Notes under the pieces: model-generated
Databases searched by the model: none
Seen by the model: the letters and a program-made list of their open reading frames with translations, nothing else
What the model was told of the DNA's origin: nothing
Shown: one piece after another, positions 1 through 7,599 of the stretch
How the letters are laid out: the number at the start of each line of letters is the position of its first letter
How positions within the stretch are numbered: the stretch's first letter is position 1
Translations under genes and position numbers: made by a program
DNA from: VRUE01 sp963837735
Lineage (GTDB): Bacteria > Actinomycetota > Thermoleophilia > Solirubrobacterales > 70-9
DNA length: 64,000 bases
Assembly: GCA_963837735.1 (NCBI GenBank)
Contig: CAWIOM010000012.1
Location: 1 to 64,000, forward strand
Direction of reading: 5' to 3'

Positions 1-91
1 TGGCGGCGAGGATCGCTCCGGCCTCGTTGGCCTCCGCCTGCACCGCGCCCCGCACCGCGAAGAGTCGCTGCTCGCTCATGCGCGGCATCAT
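1..91 (-). CDS. aroH: Chorismate mutase, AroH type (N-terminal fragment)
   Basis: Only the first 26-30 residues are in the window; the gene runs off the left edge. The readable N-terminus has the pattern FAVRGAVQAEANEAGAILAA, which matches the start of monofunctional AroH-class chorismate mutases (an arginine in an 'RGA' motif, then 'NE' and 'IL.AT'). The family converts chorismate to prephenate for Phe and Tyr synthesis. In-frame ATG codons at 91, 88 and 79 are all possible starts. It follows rluB on the same strand, as expected for the common scpA-scpB-rluB-aroH neighbourhood. The identification rests on a short segment plus synteny. Confidence 0.6.
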   Translation of the reverse strand, partial: MMPRMSEQRLFAVRGAVQAEANEAGAILAA

Positions 92-121
92 CCCAGAGGA
101 GATGACGGTCCACACTCGAGC

Positions 122-175
122 GGGCCGAGTGTCGAGTTGGGGGGTCTATGGACCCCCAAGGTCATCACTCGACCC
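122..175. repeat. Imperfect palindrome with CTATGG apex around the rluB stop
   Basis: Outer arms 122-131 and 166-175 pair over 10 positions (one is G-U in the minus-strand RNA). Inner arms 137-146 and 151-159 pair around the loop TATG with one bulged G. The stop codon of rluB lies in the apex. There is no T-tract, so it is not a classical terminator. The apex resembles those of the palindromes at 6904-6948 and 23397-23455. Confidence 0.6.
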
Positions 176-867
176 TGCGGTGTGCGTGTCGCGGAGCTGG
201 GCGGTCTCGTCTTCGGAGAGGCGGCGCGCCGCGCCCTCGACCAGGTCGCCGAGCTCGATCGGGCCGAAACGGACGCGCCGCAGGGCGACGACACGGTTGT
301 CGACGGCCTCGGCCATCCGCCGCACCTGGCGGTTGCGGCCCTCGCGCAGGACGATCTCGATCTCGCGCTCTCCGATCCGGCTGACCACGGCCGGCGCCGT
401 CTGCCCGTCCTCGAGCTGGATGCCCTCGGCGAGCCGCCGGAGGTCTCCCTCCTTGGGAGGGCGCCGCAGCTCGACCCGGTAGGCCTTCGGCACTTCGTAG
501 CGCGGATGGGTCAGCCGGTTGGCGAGCTCGCCGTCGTTGGTGAGCAGCAGCAGCCCGGTCGAGTCGGCGTCGAGTCGTCCCACCGGGTAGAGGCGGGCAT
601 CGCTGTCGACCAGGGTGACGACCGCCGGCCGCGAGCCGGGCTCCTTCGCGGTCGAGACGACGCCGGCGGGCTTGTTGACCGCCCAGACCTCGCGCGACTC
701 GACGGCGACGGCGCCGCCGTCGATCCTCACGTCGTCGCCGGCCGCCACGTCCCGCGCCGGGTCCCTGACCACCTCGCCGCCCACCGTCACCCTGCCCGCG
801 GCGACCAATTTCTCCGCCATCCGCCGCGAAGCTACCCCCCATGGGCGAGGAACTTGGCCAGCCTCAT
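146..867 (-). CDS. rluB: 23S rRNA pseudouridine synthase RluB/RsuA family (frameshift in the start region)
   Basis: The protein is an S4 RNA-binding domain followed by a pseudouridine synthase domain. The catalytic aspartate is seen in GRLDADSTGLLLLTNDG, about residue 84 counted from the in-frame ATG at 820, and the family motif GRNRQVRRM follows. RluB-type enzymes isomerise a uridine in the 23S rRNA peptidyl-transferase region. The ATG at 820 would leave the S4 domain without its first helix. Reading on from an ATG at 867 gives MRLAKFLAHGG, a typical S4 start, which joins the rest only if the run of six C at 835-840 had seven. The gene is therefore probably full length with a homopolymer frameshift. 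It lies 156 bases downstream of scpB, across a large hairpin. Confidence 0.88.
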
Positions 868-902
868 GAGAAAGTCGGGAGAACCCTGATCGGCGCTTGC
901 GC

Positions 903-1019
903 GGAGGGCGCGGGAATCGGACCCGGCGCAGCCTCCCCCCGGCACCGCGGAGTGACGTCTGCCCCGAAGGGGCACAAACATGGGTTCAGGCGAAGCCGGG
1001 TCTGATTCCCGCGCCCTCC
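903..1019 (+). repeat. 25-bp inverted repeat between scpB and rluB, tRNA 3'-end-like arms
   Basis: Arm 903-927 is complementary to arm 995-1019 over 25 positions with one difference, which is a G-U pair if the plus strand is transcribed and an A-C mismatch if the minus strand is. The 67-base loop contains a small second hairpin at 960-974 (GCCCC, GAA, GGGGC). Each arm resembles a T-arm joined to the 3' half of an acceptor stem (GGGTCTGATTCCC then GCCCTCC), but no D-arm or anticodon arm can be folded, so it is not called as a tRNA. It interrupts an otherwise tight operon. It may be a mobile palindrome or a structured RNA. Confidence 0.7.
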
Positions 1020-1023
1020 CACG

Positions 1024-1596
1024 CTAAGGCTCGGCCCGCTGTTCCCCGGCCTTGATCAATCGCTCGCGCAGCTCGCGCTCGTCCTCGGGGGTCGGATCGA
1101 AGCGCGAGGGGTCGGGCAGCTGGTCGAGGCCGGAGAGCCCGAAGAGCCGCTCGAAGAGCTCGCTCGTCCTGAAGATCGCGGCGCCGAAGCGCGAGCGCCC
1201 GGACTCCTCGATCAGCCCGCGCTCGGCGAGCGTCTGCACCGCCGACTCCGAGGAGACGCCGCGGATCCTCGCCACCTCGGGCCGCGAGACCGGTTGAAGG
1301 TAGGCGACGATCGCCAGCGTCTCGGCCTGCGCCTGGGTCAGCGGCGGCGTCCGCGGCCTCGCCAGCAGGCGCCGCGCCGACTCCTCGCTCGCCGGGTCGC
1401 TGGCCAGGGTGAAGCCGCCCGCGACCTCGCGCAGGACGATCCCCCTCCGGCCCTCCGCGAGGTCCTCGCGAAGCAGGTCGATCGCCTCCTCCACCTGGCC
1501 CTCTCTGGCCTCGGTGGCCTCCGCCAGGTCGGCGGCGCTGACCGGCTGGGCGGAGAGGAAGAGCAGCGCCTCGACGGTGCGGGCGAGGTCGTTCAC
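1024..1596 (-). CDS. scpB: Segregation and condensation protein B
   Basis: A 190-residue ScpB. It is the winged-helix (kleisin-associated) subunit of the SMC-ScpA-ScpB condensin that compacts and segregates the chromosome. Family features are the N-terminal 'ARTVEALLFLSAQPVS' helix and the central 'LTQAQAETLAIVAYLQPVSRPE' stretch followed by 'IRGVSSESAVQTL'. The start is the GTG at 1596, which overlaps the scpA stop in a GTGA arrangement and indicates translational coupling. Length is normal. A long open frame joins the start of scpA to scpB, but that is an artefact of the scpA frameshift; a true ScpA-ScpB fusion is not supported. Confidence 0.93.
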   Translation of the reverse strand: MNDLARTVEALLFLSAQPVSAADLAEATEAREGQVEEAIDLLREDLAEGRRGIVLREVAGGFTLASDPASEESARRLLARPRTPPLTQAQAETLAIVAYLQPVSRPEVARIRGVSSESAVQTLAERGLIEESGRSRFGAAIFRTSELFERLFGLSGLDQLPDPSRFDPTPEDERELRERLIKAGEQRAEP

Positions 1597-2319
1597 GACG
1601 CCCTCTTCACGATCTCGATCGGGCCGAGCGGCTTGCTCTGCTTCCAGGTCGCCTCGCCGCGCCGGTAGAGCTCGAGCAGCGCGAAGAGCGTCACCGCCTG
1701 GGTGAGGCGATCCTCGTCGCCGAACTGCTCGTCGAAATCGATGCTCGTCCTGCCCGAGAGCGCGGCGCGCAGCGCGTCGAGCCGCTTTTCCAGCGAGACG
1801 GTCGGCCTGATGTGGCCGATGTCGACCTCCGGCGGCGGCGTCAGCAGGTCGGCCAGGGCGGCGCCGAGCTGCTCGGGGTCGTAGACCGCGGTCGCGGCCT
1901 CGACCGCGACCCGCCGCAGCGAGGCGGGCAGCGGCGCCGACGCGGTAGAGGTAGCCGCGCTCGGCCTCGAAGCGCTCGGCCAGCTTCTTCGAGGCGGCGC
2001 TGTAACGGCGGTACTCGAGCAGCCGGGCGAGCAGCTCCTCGATCGCCTCCTCCGCCCCGATCTCCTCGAGGCCCTCGTCGGCCCCCGGCAGGATCAGGCG
2101 GGACTTCAACTCCAAGAGGGAGGCGATCAGGACGAGGAACTCGGTGGCGACGTCGAGCTCGAGCTCGCCCTCGCGCTCGAGGTACTCGACGTAGGCGACG
2201 ACGACCTCGCCGAGCTCGACCTCGAGCAGGTCCACCTCTTCGCGCAGGACGACCGCGAGCAGCAGGTCGAAGGGCCCGGCGAAGACGTCGAGCTCGAGGT
2301 CCAGCTCCGCGACGGTCAT
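1593..2319 (-). CDS. scpA: Segregation and condensation protein A (frameshifted)
   Basis: ScpA is the kleisin that bridges the SMC heads. The N-terminal half is clear: 'FAGPFDLLLAVVLREEVDL' near residues 13-31 and 'ELKSRLILP' near 72. At about position 1937 the frame changes. The remainder is recovered in another frame, with 'PEVDIGHIRPTVSLEKRL'-like sequence and an end reading 'IVKRAS' at 1593. The coding span corresponds to about 241 residues, normal for the family. ScpA is essential or nearly so in most bacteria, so I read the break as a sequence error. The ATG at 2319 is 9 bases after the trpS stop. Confidence 0.87.
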
Positions 2320-2328
2320 GCGCCCAAC

Positions 2329-3330
2329 CTAACGCTGCGGGCCGATGCCCATCGCGTCGCGGACCTCGGCGAGCGTGCCGGCGGCGATCCGGCGCGCCTT
2401 CTCGGCGCCGGCGGCGAGCGCGGACTCGAGCGCCGCCTCGTCGGGGCGCAGCTCCGCGTAGCGCTCGCGGACGGGGGCCAGGAACTCGACGGTCGCCTCG
2501 GCGACCGCCTTCTTGAAGTCGCCGTAGCCGGCGCCGGCGAACTCGGCCTCGACGGCTGCGGGGCCGCTGCCGCGGGCGACCGCGAGGATGTCGATCAGGT
2601 TGGCGATCCCCGGCTTGTCCTCGCCGCGGAGGACCTCGCGGCCCGAGTCCGTGACGGCACTGCCGAGCTTCTTGCGAATCGCGCCGGGCTCGTCGAGCAC
2701 GTAGACGGTGCCCGCCTCGCCGCCGCCGGTCGTCGACATCTTGTTCGTCGGGTCCTGCAGGTCCATGATCCGGGCGCCGAGCTCCGGGATCCGGTGCTCG
2801 GGCACGACCAGCGTCTCCCCGAAGCGCTCGTTGAAGCGGCGGGCGATCTCGCGCATCAGCTCGACGTGCTGGAGCTGGTCGTCGCCGACCGGGACCTCGG
2901 TGGCCCGGTAGGCGAGCACGTCGGCCGCCATCAGCACCGGGTAGTAGAAGAGCGCGGCGGAGGCCAGCTCGCGGTCCCGCCCGACCTTTTCCTTGAACTG
3001 GGTCATCCGGTTGAGGTCGCCGTGGGCGGTGACGGCGGAGAGCAGCCAGGTCAGCTCTGTGTGCTCGCGAACGTCGGACTGGCGAAAGAGGATGCAGCGC
3101 CCGGGGTCGAGCCCGGCGGCGAGCAGGATCGCGGTCGTGTCGTAGAGGCGCTCGCGCAGCTCGGCCGGGTCGTAGGCGACGGAGATCGCGTGCAGGTCGA
3201 CGATGCAGAAGATCGCCGGCTCGCCGCGCTCCTGCCCCTCGACGTACTGGCGGATCGCCCCGATGTAGTTGCCGAGGTGCTTGCGGCCGGTCGGCTGGAT
3301 GCCGCTGAAGATGACGGGGGCGCTCATCAT
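2329..3330 (-). CDS. trpS: Tryptophanyl-tRNA synthetase
   Basis: Class I aminoacyl-tRNA synthetase charging tRNA-Trp. The HIGH-type motif is PTGRKHLGN at residues 13-21 and the KMSKS-type loop is KMSTT at 197-201. 'DLHAIS', 'SDVREHTELTW' and 'GDDQLQHVEL' are typical TrpS segments. About 333 residues, normal length. Two adjacent ATGs at 3330 and 3327 are possible starts; the frame is open further upstream, but that stretch has no TrpS similarity and overlaps the preceding gene. It sits between the MFS gene and scpA with about 10-base gaps, so the three are probably one transcript. Confidence 0.96.
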   Translation of the reverse strand: MMSAPVIFSGIQPTGRKHLGNYIGAIRQYVEGQERGEPAIFCIVDLHAISVAYDPAELRERLYDTTAILLAAGLDPGRCILFRQSDVREHTELTWLLSAVTAHGDLNRMTQFKEKVGRDRELASAALFYYPVLMAADVLAYRATEVPVGDDQLQHVELMREIARRFNERFGETLVVPEHRIPELGARIMDLQDPTNKMSTTGGGEAGTVYVLDEPGAIRKKLGSAVTDSGREVLRGEDKPGIANLIDILAVARGSGPAAVEAEFAGAGYGDFKKAVAEATVEFLAPVRERYAELRPDEAALESALAAGAEKARRIAAGTLAEVRDAMGIGPQR

Positions 3331-3340
3331 GCCGCGAACC

Positions 3341-4963
3341 CTATGCGTGCTCCAACGCAGGCGCCCTCTCGCCGGGTGCCTCCTCGCCGCAGTCGCAATC
3401 CGCCGAGTGGCCGCACTCACCGGCCGCGGCGGCCCCTCGGGTCGGGAAGGCCTCGACTCGCCGTTTCGGGTTCTCGATCCCGAGCCCGGCGACGATGCCG
3501 CCGGCGATCATCAGCAGCCCGGCGATGCCGACGCCGAGATGGAAGGAGGAGGTCGATGCGTCGGCGGCCGCCGTTTCGACTTCCCTCGCTTCGGCCGGGG
3601 AGAGGCCGCCGGTTTCGGGCACCGCCAGGGGCTTCTCCTTGGCCTTGGAGACGGCCGACGCCGCCGGGCTGGAGAGCGTCGCGAGATCGAGGTCGCTGTC
3701 CATCGCGGCGCCGAAGTGGGCCGAGATCACGGCACCGAGGATCGCTATCGCGAGCAGGCCGGCGACGCGGGAGACGCCGTTGTTCACCCCCGAGGCGATC
3801 CCCACGTGGTGGGGGTCGACCGAGTCGAGCACGGTCGCGGTCAGCGGCGCCACCGTCGCCGAGAGGCCGATCCCGAAGACCAGCAGCGCCGGCAGCACAT
3901 CGGTGGCGTAGGTGGGGTCGGAGCCGACTCGGAGGAGGAGCAGCAGGCCGACGCCGCCGACCACGGGCCCGGCGCTCATCGGCAGCCGCGGCCCGGTCCC
4001 GGAGGCGACCCTGCCGAAGCGGGGCGAGAGGAAGAACATCAGGATCGAGATCGGCGTCGTCGCCAGGCCGGCTTCGAGCGGCGAGTAGCCGGCGACCTGT
4101 TGGAGGAAGAGGCCGACGAAGAAGAGGCCGCCGATCAACCCGGCATAGGTCGAGAGCGTGGTCAGGTTCGTGACCCAGAAGTTGCGGATCCGGAACAGCG
4201 CCAGCGGCAGCATCGGGTGACGGGCGAGAGCCTCGCGGACGATGAAGAGCGCGAAGCAGGCGACGCCGACGACCATCGGCAGCCAGACCATCGGGTCGCC
4301 CCAGCCGTGCGCGGGCTGCTCGATCAGCGCGAAGGTGGGGCCGCCGAGCCCGATCGCCGAGAGCACGATCCCGAGCCAGTCGATGCCGAGGAAGGCGTCC
4401 TCGTCGCGACTCTCCTCGACCGCATGGACGGTGAGCACGACGGTGGCGGCGATCAGCGGGATGTTTACCCAGAAGATCGCCCGCCAGGAGCTGATCCCGA
4501 TCAGGGCGCCGCCCCCGGCCGGGCCGAACACGGTGGCGATCCCGGTCCAGGCGGTCCAGGTCCCGACCGCCTTGCCGCGCGCCGCCCCCTCGAAGGTTGC
4601 GGCGACGATCGCCAGCGAGCCCGGGACGAGCAGCGCCCCGGCGATCCCCTGCAGTGCGCGGGCGGCGATCAGGAACTCGGCGGTCGGCGCGACCGCGCAG
4701 AGAATCGAGGTCGCCGCGAAGCCGATCAGGCCGATGACGAACATCCGGCGGCGGCCGAACTGGTCGCCGAGGCTGCCGCCGACGAGGAGCAGCGAGACGA
4801 GCGCCAGGGTGTAGGCCTCGACCACCCACTGCTGCCCGGCAAGGCCGACGTCGAGCCCGTCGCTGATCGCCGGCAGAGCGACATTGACGACGGTGCCGTC
4901 GAGGAAGACGACGGTCGAGCCGAGGATCGTCGCGATCAGCGTCAGCCGCTGCTGGCGGGTCAC
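3341..4963 (-). CDS. MFS drug exporter, DHA2 (EmrB/QacA) family
   Basis: A roughly 540-residue major facilitator with about 14 hydrophobic segments. It shows the DHA2 signatures: 'VVFLDGTVVNVALPAI' in TM1 (motif D1), 'GDQFGRRRMFVIGL' between TM2 and TM3 (motif A), and 'GPAGGGALI' in TM5 (motif C of antiporters). Such proteins expel hydrophobic drugs or cations using the proton gradient; the substrate here is unknown. The chosen start is GTG at 4963, directly before 'TRQQRLTL'. The frame stays open far upstream, but that part reads antisense to ku and is rejected. The C-terminus is His/Cys-rich (CGHSADCDCGEE), unusual for the family and possibly metal binding. Confidence 0.92.
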   Translation of the reverse strand: MTRQQRLTLIATILGSTVVFLDGTVVNVALPAISDGLDVGLAGQQWVVEAYTLALVSLLLVGGSLGDQFGRRRMFVIGLIGFAATSILCAVAPTAEFLIAARALQGIAGALLVPGSLAIVAATFEGAARGKAVGTWTAWTGIATVFGPAGGGALIGISSWRAIFWVNIPLIAATVVLTVHAVEESRDEDAFLGIDWLGIVLSAIGLGGPTFALIEQPAHGWGDPMVWLPMVVGVACFALFIVREALARHPMLPLALFRIRNFWVTNLTTLSTYAGLIGGLFFVGLFLQQVAGYSPLEAGLATTPISILMFFLSPRFGRVASGTGPRLPMSAGPVVGGVGLLLLLRVGSDPTYATDVLPALLVFGIGLSATVAPLTATVLDSVDPHHVGIASGVNNGVSRVAGLLAIAILGAVISAHFGAAMDSDLDLATLSSPAASAVSKAKEKPLAVPETGGLSPAEAREVETAAADASTSSFHLGVGIAGLLMIAGGIVAGLGIENPKRRVEAFPTRGAAAAGECGHSADCDCGEEAPGERAPALEHA

Positions 4964-5059
4964 GCGGATGAGTCTACGCAGCGCAAGAACCGTCCCGCCC
5001 GCGGAAGACGGCGGGTCCCGTGGCGCCAGGGCTGGAACAATCCGGGTAGGTGATCTGCC

Positions 5060-5941
5060 ATGGCTAGAGCAATCTGGAGCGGTTCGATCAGCTTCGGGCT
5101 CCTCAACGTGCCCGTCAAGCTGTACAGCGCGGTGGCCCGCCGCAACATCTCGCTGCGTGAGATCCGCGAGTCCGACGGTGCCCGCATTCGGCACCGGCGC
5201 GTCGCCGAAGGGACCGACGAAGAGGTCCCCTACGAGAAGATCCAGAAGGCGTTCGAGATCACCTCCGGCAACTACGTGCCGATCTCCAAAGACGAGATGG
5301 CGGCGCTGGCGCCGAAGAAGTCGCGGGCGATCGAAGTCCTCGACTTCGTCGACCTCGGCGAGATCGACCCGATCTACTTCGACAGCCCCTACTACCTGGG
5401 CCCCGCCGAGGGCGCCGAGAAGGCTTATTCGCTGCTGGCCGGCGCGATGGAGGGCTCGGGCAAGGTCGCGATCGCCCGCTTCGTCTTCCGCAACAAGGAG
5501 CACCTGGCGGCCCTGCGCACCGACGGCGGCGTGCTGACGCTGACGACGATGCGCTTCGCCGACGAGGTGATCCCGCCGAGCGAGCTCGAGGACGTGCTTC
5601 CCGCCGAGAAGCCGAGGGTGGCGAAGAAGGAGGTCGAGATGGCGGAGAAGCTGATCGAGTCGCTGACGAGCGAGTTCGACCCGACCGCCTATCGCGACGA
5701 GTACCGCGAGGAATTGATGGGCCTGATCGAACGCAAGGCCGAAGGCAAGGAGGTCCTCACCCCCGCCGCCGCCGAGCCCGAAGCGACAAAGGCGCCCGAC
5801 CTGATGGCCGCGCTCGAGGAGAGCATCGCCGCGGCCAAAGGCAAGGGCAAGGCCAAAGCCGGCGAAGAAGCGCAAGCCGGAAGCCAAGAAGAAACGCCCG
5901 CCTCGACCCGAAGATCGGCCGCCAAGAGCCGAGCCCGGTAG
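5060..5941 (+). CDS. ku: Ku, DNA end-binding protein of NHEJ
   Basis: Bacterial Ku of 293 residues. The N-terminus 'ARAIWSGSISFGLLNVPVKLY' is diagnostic, followed by the Ku core beta-barrel ('ALAPKKSRAIEVLDFVDL', 'PYYLGP'). It forms a homodimeric ring that threads onto double-strand break ends and recruits LigD. The last 50 or so residues are Lys/Ala/Arg-rich and low complexity, as in other actinobacterial Ku tails that contact DNA. ATG at 5060. It faces away from the MFS gene across 96 bases and is followed 40 bases later by the LigD polymerase gene, so the two form an NHEJ operon. Confidence 0.96.
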   Translation: MARAIWSGSISFGLLNVPVKLYSAVARRNISLREIRESDGARIRHRRVAEGTDEEVPYEKIQKAFEITSGNYVPISKDEMAALAPKKSRAIEVLDFVDLGEIDPIYFDSPYYLGPAEGAEKAYSLLAGAMEGSGKVAIARFVFRNKEHLAALRTDGGVLTLTTMRFADEVIPPSELEDVLPAEKPRVAKKEVEMAEKLIESLTSEFDPTAYRDEYREELMGLIERKAEGKEVLTPAAAEPEATKAPDLMAALEESIAAAKGKGKAKAGEEAQAGSQEETPASTRRSAAKSRAR

Positions 5942-5981
5942 GGGCGAACGTCTTGTACTGCCAAGCCGGATGCGGCTCTGA

Positions 5982-6899
5982 GTGACCGCGGACCGCCAGG
6001 TCGAGGTCGACGGCCGTGAGCTGAAGCTCACCAACCTCGACAAGGTTCTCTACCCGGAGGCCGGCTTCACCAAGGGCGAGGTGGTCGACTACTACGCCAA
6101 GGTCGGGGCGACGATGGTCCCGCACCTGAGCGGCCGCGCCGTCACCCTGCGCCGCTTCCCCGAAGGCGTCGAGGACCTCGACTCCGCCTTCTTCGAGAAG
6201 CGCTGCCCCAAGCACCGGCCGAAATGGGTGAAGACCGCCTCGGTGACCGCCGGCCCGCGCTCGGGCAGGATCGACTTCTGCGTCTGCGACGGGCTGCCGA
6301 CGCTGGTCTGGATGGCGCAGCTGGCGGCGCTCGAGCTGCATCCCTCGCTCTCCCTGGCCCGGGCGCCGACCCGGCCGACGGTGCTCGCCTTCGACCTCGA
6401 CCCCGGCGAGGGCTCCGACGTCGTCGACTGCTGCCGCGTCGCCCTGCGCCTGCGCCAGCTCTTCGCCCACTTCGACGTCGAGAGCTTCCCGAAGACCTCG
6501 GGCTCGAAGGGGATGCAGGTCTACGTCCCGCTCAACTCGCCGAAGACCGACTACGAGGAGACCAAACCGTTCGCCAAGGCGATCGCCCAGCTGCTCGAGA
6601 AGCAGACGCCCGACAAGGTCGTCTCGAAAATGAAAAAGGTCGAACGCAGGGGCAAGGTGATGGTCGACTGGTCCCAGAACCACCGCAGCAAAACGACGAT
6701 CGCCGTCTACTCGCTGCGAGCCCGCGAGCGCCCCACCGTCTCCACCCCGATCACCTGGGAGGAGGTCGAGCACGCCGCCGAGCGCGAGGACGCCGCCTCG
6801 CTGGTCTTCGAGGCCGCCGATGTCCTGGCGCGGATCGAGGAGCACGGCGACCTCTTCGCCCCTGTGCTCGAGTTGAAACAGAAGCTCCCCGAACTCTGA
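5982..6899 (+). CDS. ligD: LigD polymerase domain protein (NHEJ primase-polymerase)
   Basis: A 305-residue stand-alone POL domain of the LigD/PrimPol (AEP) superfamily. Visible motifs are the catalytic 'LAFDLDPGEG' (metal-binding Asp pair), 'SGSKGMQVYVPL' and 'KVMVDWSQNHRSKTT'. It adds nucleotides, preferentially ribonucleotides, at Ku-bound breaks. The start is GTG at 5982. No phosphoesterase or ATP-dependent ligase domain is fused, and no ligase gene is in the window, so a separate ligase must be encoded elsewhere if NHEJ is complete. The 3' end meets a perfect palindrome before a convergent methyltransferase gene. Confidence 0.93.
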   Translation: MTADRQVEVDGRELKLTNLDKVLYPEAGFTKGEVVDYYAKVGATMVPHLSGRAVTLRRFPEGVEDLDSAFFEKRCPKHRPKWVKTASVTAGPRSGRIDFCVCDGLPTLVWMAQLAALELHPSLSLARAPTRPTVLAFDLDPGEGSDVVDCCRVALRLRQLFAHFDVESFPKTSGSKGMQVYVPLNSPKTDYEETKPFAKAIAQLLEKQTPDKVVSKMKKVERRGKVMVDWSQNHRSKTTIAVYSLRARERPTVSTPITWEEVEHAAEREDAASLVFEAADVLARIEEHGDLFAPVLELKQKLPEL

Positions 6900-6903
6900 T
6901 GCC

Positions 6904-6948
6904 TCCGCTGTTCCTTATGGCCCTATGGCGACCATAAGGAACAGCGGA
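6904..6948. terminator. Perfect 17-bp palindrome between convergent genes
   Basis: Arms 6904-6920 and 6932-6948 are perfectly complementary (TCCGCTGTTCCTTATGG and its complement) around an 11-base loop that contains CTATGG. It starts 5 bases after the ligD stop and ends 5 bases before the stop of the convergent methyltransferase gene, so a bidirectional terminator role is plausible. There is no T-tract, and the apex matches two other palindromes in the window, so it may instead be a repeat element. Confidence 0.6.
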
Positions 6949-6952
6949 ACGG

Positions 6953-7588
6953 TCAGGCCTGCCTGACGCCGGTCAGGAGGGCCATCTCCAGCCACTTCCA
7001 GTGGCAGTCGACGTCGTCGAAGCCGACCTCGCGCAGCCAGGCGAGCTGAGTCTCGACGTCGAGCGTACGATCGGAGGGGTCCTCGTTCTCGAGCGGCTCG
7101 CCGATCGCCGCGAAGAAGGCGGCGTGGAGGCGCTCGGTCGGCGAGGCGACGTGCTCGAAGTTGGCGAAGGCGCCGCCGGGGCCGAGCAGGTCGAAGGCCT
7201 CGGCGTAGAGGGCGCGCTTGCGCTCGTGCTCGAGATGGTGGATCGCCATCGAGGAGACGATCGCGTCGAAGTGGCCGAGGTCCGGCAGCGGGTCGGCGAG
7301 GTCGTGCTCGAGGATCTCGACGCGCCGATCGCCGGCGAAGCGCTCGCGGGCCGCGGCCAGCATCGGCTCGGAGAAGTCGAGGGCGACGCCGGTCGCCTCC
7401 GGCCTGGCCTCGAGGACGCGGGCGAGCAGACGACCGTCTCCGGTCCCCAGGTCGAGGACGCGGCGGGCGTCCGGCGGCAGGTGGTCGAGCAGCACCCCCT
7501 CGCCCTCGAGGCGGTGCGGGAACTCGTCGGCGCGCTCCCGGTAGGCGCCGACGCAGCTTGGGTCCAACCACTCCTCGGAGGAGGCCAT
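6953..7588 (-). CDS. SAM-dependent class I methyltransferase
   Basis: A 211-residue Rossmann-fold methyltransferase. Motif I is 'VLDLGTGDGRLLARVL' near residues 43-58, the acidic strand-2 end is 'GVALDFSEPM', and 'FDAIVSSMAIHHLEHERKR' is the post-II region typical of small-molecule methyltransferases (UbiE/Tam-like). The substrate cannot be told. Start ATG at 7588 ('MASSEEWLDP'). It lies 11 bases after the GNAT gene and is the last gene of the gcv transcript. Confidence 0.85.
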   Translation of the reverse strand: MASSEEWLDPSCVGAYRERADEFPHRLEGEGVLLDHLPPDARRVLDLGTGDGRLLARVLEARPEATGVALDFSEPMLAAARERFAGDRRVEILEHDLADPLPDLGHFDAIVSSMAIHHLEHERKRALYAEAFDLLGPGGAFANFEHVASPTERLHAAFFAAIGEPLENEDPSDRTLDVETQLAWLREVGFDDVDCHWKWLEMALLTGVRQA

Positions 7589-7599
7589 GCCCCTTCCTA

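Noticed and set aside
903..1019. tRNA or tRNA-Sec gene
   Set aside because: The arms look like a T-arm and acceptor stem, but no D-arm or anticodon arm can be built, the T-loop lacks the standard TTC, and the arms pair with each other over their full length.
1024..2319. ScpA-ScpB fusion protein of 431 residues
   Set aside because: The middle 100 residues are Arg/Ala/Gly-rich out-of-frame sequence. The correct ScpA C-terminus and a GTGA junction to scpB are found in another frame.
3269..5053. 594-residue plus-strand open frame antisense to the MFS gene
   Set aside because: Asp/Gly/Arg low-complexity shadow of an unambiguous membrane protein.
4964..6043. Long N-terminal extension of the MFS protein
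   Set aside because: It is antisense to ku and the ligD start and has no membrane or domain features. A GTG at 4963 gives the normal N-terminus.
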